This document shows, piece after piece, positions 15,403-18,656 of a stretch of DNA of 18,656 bases. A program made the position numbers and the translations under genes. The stretch lies in contig JACRGO010000084.1 in NCBI GenBank assembly GCA_016212295.1, positions 1 through 18,656 on the forward strand. The letters run 5' to 3'. Under the pieces are notes generated by a model. It ran no database searches and had not been told where the DNA came from. It saw nothing but the letters and a program-made list of their open reading frames with translations. The first letter of the stretch is position 1; every line of letters begins with the position of its first letter. The stretch is from Nitrospinota bacterium. GTDB taxonomy: Bacteria; Nitrospinota; Nitrospinia; JACRGO01.

Positions 15403-16857
15403 TCAATGCCCCTCCACCTCTAAATTATCGAAATACGTTATGGCATCCGCCTTCGTCCAGAGGCCGATTTTACCTTTTTTAAAAGCGCCGTCCCTTGCTT
15501 CTAAATAAAGCCTCTCATCATAATAACACTCAATTTTGTCATCTTTATTTATAATTTTTATTGTATGCCATTCACCAGAGGCGATCTTTAGGTTTGCCGT
15601 GGATAGTTGCTTGCGGTTGCCATTCACCACTTTGTACACCCGAAAGTTATTTTCTAAAGGATTGACCCTGGCGATATAGTAGTTATCAGGGTCTTGATAG
15701 CGCCAAATTGGGCCGCCGCCTTGATCTTCCTTGCCTGAAACAGCCTTAAGCTTTATCTCCAACGCGAGATTTCCATATTCCGTGTCCTCAATCACCGCTA
15801 AGTTAAAGCGGTCGCCGGAGTTTTCACTTGAGGCTTGCGCGAATGCATGCGGTGGAGTAGGCGCGGTTTTGTCTTCAACCACTTTCCAGCGGCCGGGGTT
15901 TTCTGGGCCAGCAGCCTGATTTGAAAATCCCTTGGGCGGCTTTCCGGCGGTTTCCTTATCAAAGTTCCATAAATGGGATTCACTAAGCGCTTCTTCGCCG
16001 GCAAATCGCAAGGTAATCATCTGGGAGACCAAGTGTTTCCAATAGAGTTCATCATTAAGAACCGCAATAGCGCAAATGTTATCCTTGGACGGTTCAATCA
16101 CAGCGTCATCATCGTGTCCTGTATGGAATTTGCGTGACATTTCCAGTGTCCATGTCTTCCCGTCATGTAATCCTTTACCGCGAACATCCGCCAAGCTGTC
16201 TGTTGGCTGGCCGTGTTCAAACGAATCCACTATTTCGCCCTCAAAGGCCGCTGGTTTGGGTTTAAGGCTATAGGAAGGCGCTCCACCATCCGGAATACGG
16301 GCTATATAGACCGCTCCATGTCCGCCCATTGAGTATTCAGCGCCGCCACGGATTGGTTTCTGGCTGATGATATGCCGCTTGTCATCCACCCAGCCGGCCG
16401 GATTACCCCGTCCAGCCTTCCAGTGCCACACATCGGCGGTGTACTCATGATCCAGAGTCAGCATCTTGACGTCAAATTGCCCTGCCATTGGAAATTCCAG
16501 AGCGAACTGGTCGTCCGGTTTTGACGGTCGTTCATACTCTTTCCTTTCAGCGCTCCACACATATGGATCGCGCATATCGCTCTTGGTTGCGTCTTGCCAT
16601 TGAGCCGACATATAGAAGGCGCCGCTGGTATAAAGGGCGCGAAGCATGACTGGCTTTGGATTGCCACCCCCTATCGCTTCCCTTACTGTAACGGTGAGGG
16701 GTTTGGCCTTTTCCCATATTTCATCCATCTTCCCATCAATAATCGGCGGCGTTTTTGTATAAGAAGCCTCCCAAATCGGAGGCATATCTTCAACACACCA
16801 TCCATATCCTATATAAATGGACAGGAAAATGAGCGCTGATACGCAAATTTTTTTCAT
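15403..16857 (-). CDS. Exported ethylbenzene-dehydrogenase-type haem-binding domain fused to DUF1080/LamG-like domain
   Basis: A 484-residue exported protein with signal peptide MKKICVSALIFLSIYIGYG. Residues ~28-285 match the haem-b-binding domain of the ethylbenzene dehydrogenase gamma/cytochrome c-552 class: PPIIDGKMDEIWEKAKPL, PDDQFALEFPM, ADVWHWKAGRGNPAGWVDDK, and LEMSRKF followed by a beta-sandwich end. Residues ~295-484 resemble the DUF1080/concanavalin-like sandwich (WKVVEDK, YYIARVNPLENNFRVYKVVNG, SGEWHTIKI, KGKIGLWTKADAITYFDN). In known gamma subunits the haem is ligated by Met and Lys; equivalents cannot be assigned by eye. GGAGG lies six to seven bases before the ATG. It is the first gene of the unit and directly precedes the importer. 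No dehydrogenase alpha or beta subunit is nearby, so a haem-binding, electron-transfer or carbohydrate-contact role is open. Confidence 0.85.
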   Translation of the reverse strand: MKKICVSALIFLSIYIGYGWCVEDMPPIWEASYTKTPPIIDGKMDEIWEKAKPLTVTVREAIGGGNPKPVMLRALYTSGAFYMSAQWQDATKSDMRDPYVWSAERKEYERPSKPDDQFALEFPMAGQFDVKMLTLDHEYTADVWHWKAGRGNPAGWVDDKRHIISQKPIRGGAEYSMGGHGAVYIARIPDGGAPSYSLKPKPAAFEGEIVDSFEHGQPTDSLADVRGKGLHDGKTWTLEMSRKFHTGHDDDAVIEPSKDNICAIAVLNDELYWKHLVSQMITLRFAGEEALSESHLWNFDKETAGKPPKGFSNQAAGPENPGRWKVVEDKTAPTPPHAFAQASSENSGDRFNLAVIEDTEYGNLALEIKLKAVSGKEDQGGGPIWRYQDPDNYYIARVNPLENNFRVYKVVNGNRKQLSTANLKIASGEWHTIKIINKDDKIECYYDERLYLEARDGAFKKGKIGLWTKADAITYFDNLEVEGH

Positions 16858-16935
16858 GCCGCGCCTCCAGTTTTTAAAAGATTTATAGTAAACGCAAAAA
16901 ATAAGTATACATGAGCCGCTCTAACATCCGGCTGG

Positions 16936-16967
16936 ATAGTCAACGCTTTTTAAAAAGCGTTGGCTAT
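16936..16967. repeat. 32-bp near-perfect palindrome
   Basis: Two 16-base arms, ATAGTCAACGCTTTTT and AAAAAGCGTTGGCTAT, are complementary with one mismatch. It lies about 50 bp beyond the regulator stop and 79 bp before the haem-domain start. It shares most of its sequence with 14321-14343. It lacks a trailing T-run on the minus strand, so it is called a repeat rather than a terminator. Confidence 0.75.
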
Positions 16968-17017
16968 CCTTTCTCTTCATGGATTGACAGAATGGAATTT
17001 CATGGGCATCAAAATAC

Positions 17018-18445
17018 TTATCCTTTTGGTTCCAGCTCGTCCGGGTCAGGATTTGTTTTTTTTTTGAAGCCATGTTTATGAAGTTTATATCGCATGGACC
17101 GGAAACTAAGGCCCAGCAATTCACCGGCTTTTTTAATGGATCCGCCGGCGGAATCCATGGCCTTAAGAATAAGATTTTTTTCAGTGGATTTCAATAACTT
17201 TTCCAAGTCTATTTTGTTTTCCCCCCTGAGGTCCGCTTCCTCTATAATGGCTTGGCCGCTCCCGCTTCCCAGCCTGGCGTCCCGGATATTTTCCGGAAGG
17301 CTTTCTTCTATGATGACCTGGCCTGCTTCCAGCACAACCATCCTCTCAATCACATTCTCCAACTCACGGACGTTGCCGGGCCAATGGTAGCCCTCCAGGG
17401 CCGCCATGGCCTTCTTGGAAATGCCCTTGATCTCCTTCCCCTCGGACAGGCAGTATTTTTTTATGAAATGCTCCACGAGATGCGGAATATCCTCTTTTCT
17501 TTCGCTCAGGGGAGCAAGGTTGATGATAATGACGTTCAACCGATAATAAAGATCCTCGCGAAACGTCCCGTTTTTAACGCATTCCAGCAGGTCCCTGTTC
17601 GTTGCGGCCAAAATCCGCACGTCAACATGTATGTCCTTGGTCCCCCCTACCCGCTTGAATTCCATCTCCTGTAGCACGCGGAGCAGCTTCACCTGGACGG
17701 ACAAGGGCGCGTCCCCTATCTCATCCAGGAAAAAAGTGCCGCCGTCCGCCATTTCCAGAAGACCCGCCTTGTTGGCGTCCGCGCCGGTGAAGGCCCCCTT
17801 CTGGTATCCGAACAATTCGCTTTCCAGCAGGGTCTCCGGCATGGCGCCGCAACTTATCGAGACAAAAGGCCCGTTCCTTCTCCTGCTGTTGTAATGAATA
17901 GCCTTCGCGACCAGTTCCTTGCCTGTGCCGCTCTTCCCTGTGATCAGAACGCTGGTCCTGGCGTCGGCGACCTTGCGTATGAGGTCAAAGACGCGCAGCA
18001 TCTCAGGACTTCTGCCGATGATATTTGAAAATACATATTTCTCCCGCAGTTCCCCCTTTAGAAAAATATTTTCCTCGGCCAGCCTTTTCCTTTCCAGGCC
18101 TTTTTGGATAACCAGCTTGATCTCATCAACATTGAACGGCTTTGTAATGTAATCATACGCGCCCCTCTTCATGGCCTCAACGGCCGACTCCGTTGTGCCA
18201 TAAGCGGTAATAAGGACCACTGGCGTTTGAGGGGAAAACTCCTTGATTGCGCCCAGGAGGTCCATGCCGCCGGATTTCGGCATTTTTATGTCCGTCAAGA
18301 CAAGATCAAAGGATTCATTCCGGATAAGGTGAAGGGCCTCTTCACCATTTTCGGCCGTGCTTACGTCATATCCTTCCTTCTCCAGCATGATCCGCAAAAA
18401 GTCGCGCATGCTTTTTTCGTCATCCACAACCAATATATTTTCCAT
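17018..18445 (-). CDS. NtrC-family sigma-54-dependent response regulator
   Basis: A 475-residue transcription activator. The receiver domain is at residues 1-120 (VVDDE acidic pocket, phosphoacceptor Asp52 in LTDIKMP, Lys near 102 in ITKPF). The AAA+ domain is at ~140-370 with Walker A GKSGTGKE, the sigma-54 contact loop GAFTGA, Walker B-type GGTFFLDEIGD and the RLNV region. A Fis-type helix-turn-helix is at ~430-465 (AGELLGLSFRSMRYKLHKHG), whose wording recalls PilR. All regulatory elements are intact. The ATG at 18445 is chosen because VVDDE starts at residue 6; a TTG at 18469 is rejected. The cognate sensor kinase, expected upstream, is not in the window. No convincing sigma-54 promoter was found in front of the neighbouring genes, so targets are unknown. 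Confidence 0.94.
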   Translation of the reverse strand: MENILVVDDEKSMRDFLRIMLEKEGYDVSTAENGEEALHLIRNESFDLVLTDIKMPKSGGMDLLGAIKEFSPQTPVVLITAYGTTESAVEAMKRGAYDYITKPFNVDEIKLVIQKGLERKRLAEENIFLKGELREKYVFSNIIGRSPEMLRVFDLIRKVADARTSVLITGKSGTGKELVAKAIHYNSRRRNGPFVSISCGAMPETLLESELFGYQKGAFTGADANKAGLLEMADGGTFFLDEIGDAPLSVQVKLLRVLQEMEFKRVGGTKDIHVDVRILAATNRDLLECVKNGTFREDLYYRLNVIIINLAPLSERKEDIPHLVEHFIKKYCLSEGKEIKGISKKAMAALEGYHWPGNVRELENVIERMVVLEAGQVIIEESLPENIRDARLGSGSGQAIIEEADLRGENKIDLEKLLKSTEKNLILKAMDSAGGSIKKAGELLGLSFRSMRYKLHKHGFKKKTNPDPDELEPKG

Positions 18446-18517
18446 GTGTTCTTCTGTTATTATAGTCAACTAATAGTAATTTGTGATTTATTTGCAATTT
18501 GGGATTCGGGCTTATTC

Positions 18518-18655
18518 TATAGAGCCTACGCATAAATAAGAAAAAGTCTTTTAAATCAACAAGGTATTCTTTTTTATTGGATAAAAAAATTGTAAAAATT
18601 TCACCTTCCATGCTTATGCTCATTTACAGGCATGGCTATTTTACAGGCCGTTATG
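18518..18655. repeat. Right copy of the 138-bp perfect terminal inverted repeat
   Basis: The exact reverse complement of 1-138. It contains, on the minus strand, an ATG at 18623 opening a 67-codon frame that shares its first ~34 residues with the left ORF and then runs through 18420, overlapping the regulator start. It is about 70 bp upstream of the regulator gene. Confidence 0.95.
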
Positions 18656-18656
18656 A

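Overview
The window looks like chromosomal DNA of a Gram-negative, probably uncultivated bacterium. The reasons are exported proteins with Sec signal peptides, one lipoprotein, a periplasmic YceI protein, an LpoA-like penicillin-binding-protein activator, an anaerobic-type cobalamin gene pair and a sigma-54 response regulator. The gaps carry many short palindromic or tandem repeat families of a kind I associate with Desulfobacterota, Nitrospirota and similar metagenome-derived lineages; that affiliation is inference. The first 138 bases and bases 18518-18655 are exact inverted copies of each other.

Layout. Bases 1-280 hold the left inverted repeat and a GC-rich repeat. Bases 281-2383 (+) carry cbiL and cbiG of anaerobic corrin synthesis, separated by an inverted-repeat element and a short translationally coupled leader ORF. 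Bases 2384-2761 are a gene-free convergent gap packed with repeats. Bases 2762-9238 (-) form a tight operon, read right to left: LpoA-like TPR/periplasmic-binding lipoprotein-activator homologue, a divergent phosphoglycerate kinase, an archaeal-type GlmU-like nucleotidylyl/acetyltransferase and GlmS. GlmS and the GlmU-like enzyme make UDP-GlcNAc, and the LpoA-like protein points to cell-wall synthesis.

Bases 9425-16857 (-) hold a second unit: an exported ethylbenzene-dehydrogenase-type haem-binding domain fused to a DUF1080/LamG-like domain, then an iron(III)-type ABC importer (lipoprotein binding protein, fused double permease, ATPase). The ATPase gene is separated from the permease by three genes: a YceI protein and two DUF1566 (Lcl_C) proteins. 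An NtrC-family regulator (17018-18445, -) lies at the right end.

Most interesting points: (1) the two DUF1566 genes end in 147-nt blocks that differ mainly at first and second codon positions between invariant islands, as expected of variable regions of a diversity-generating retroelement whose template and reverse transcriptase are not in the window; (2) the haem-domain protein coupled to an iron-type ABC importer; (3) a phosphoglycerate kinase and a GlmU-like enzyme that each lack a signature arginine; (4) repeats that have become coding sequence at gene ends and inside a gene.
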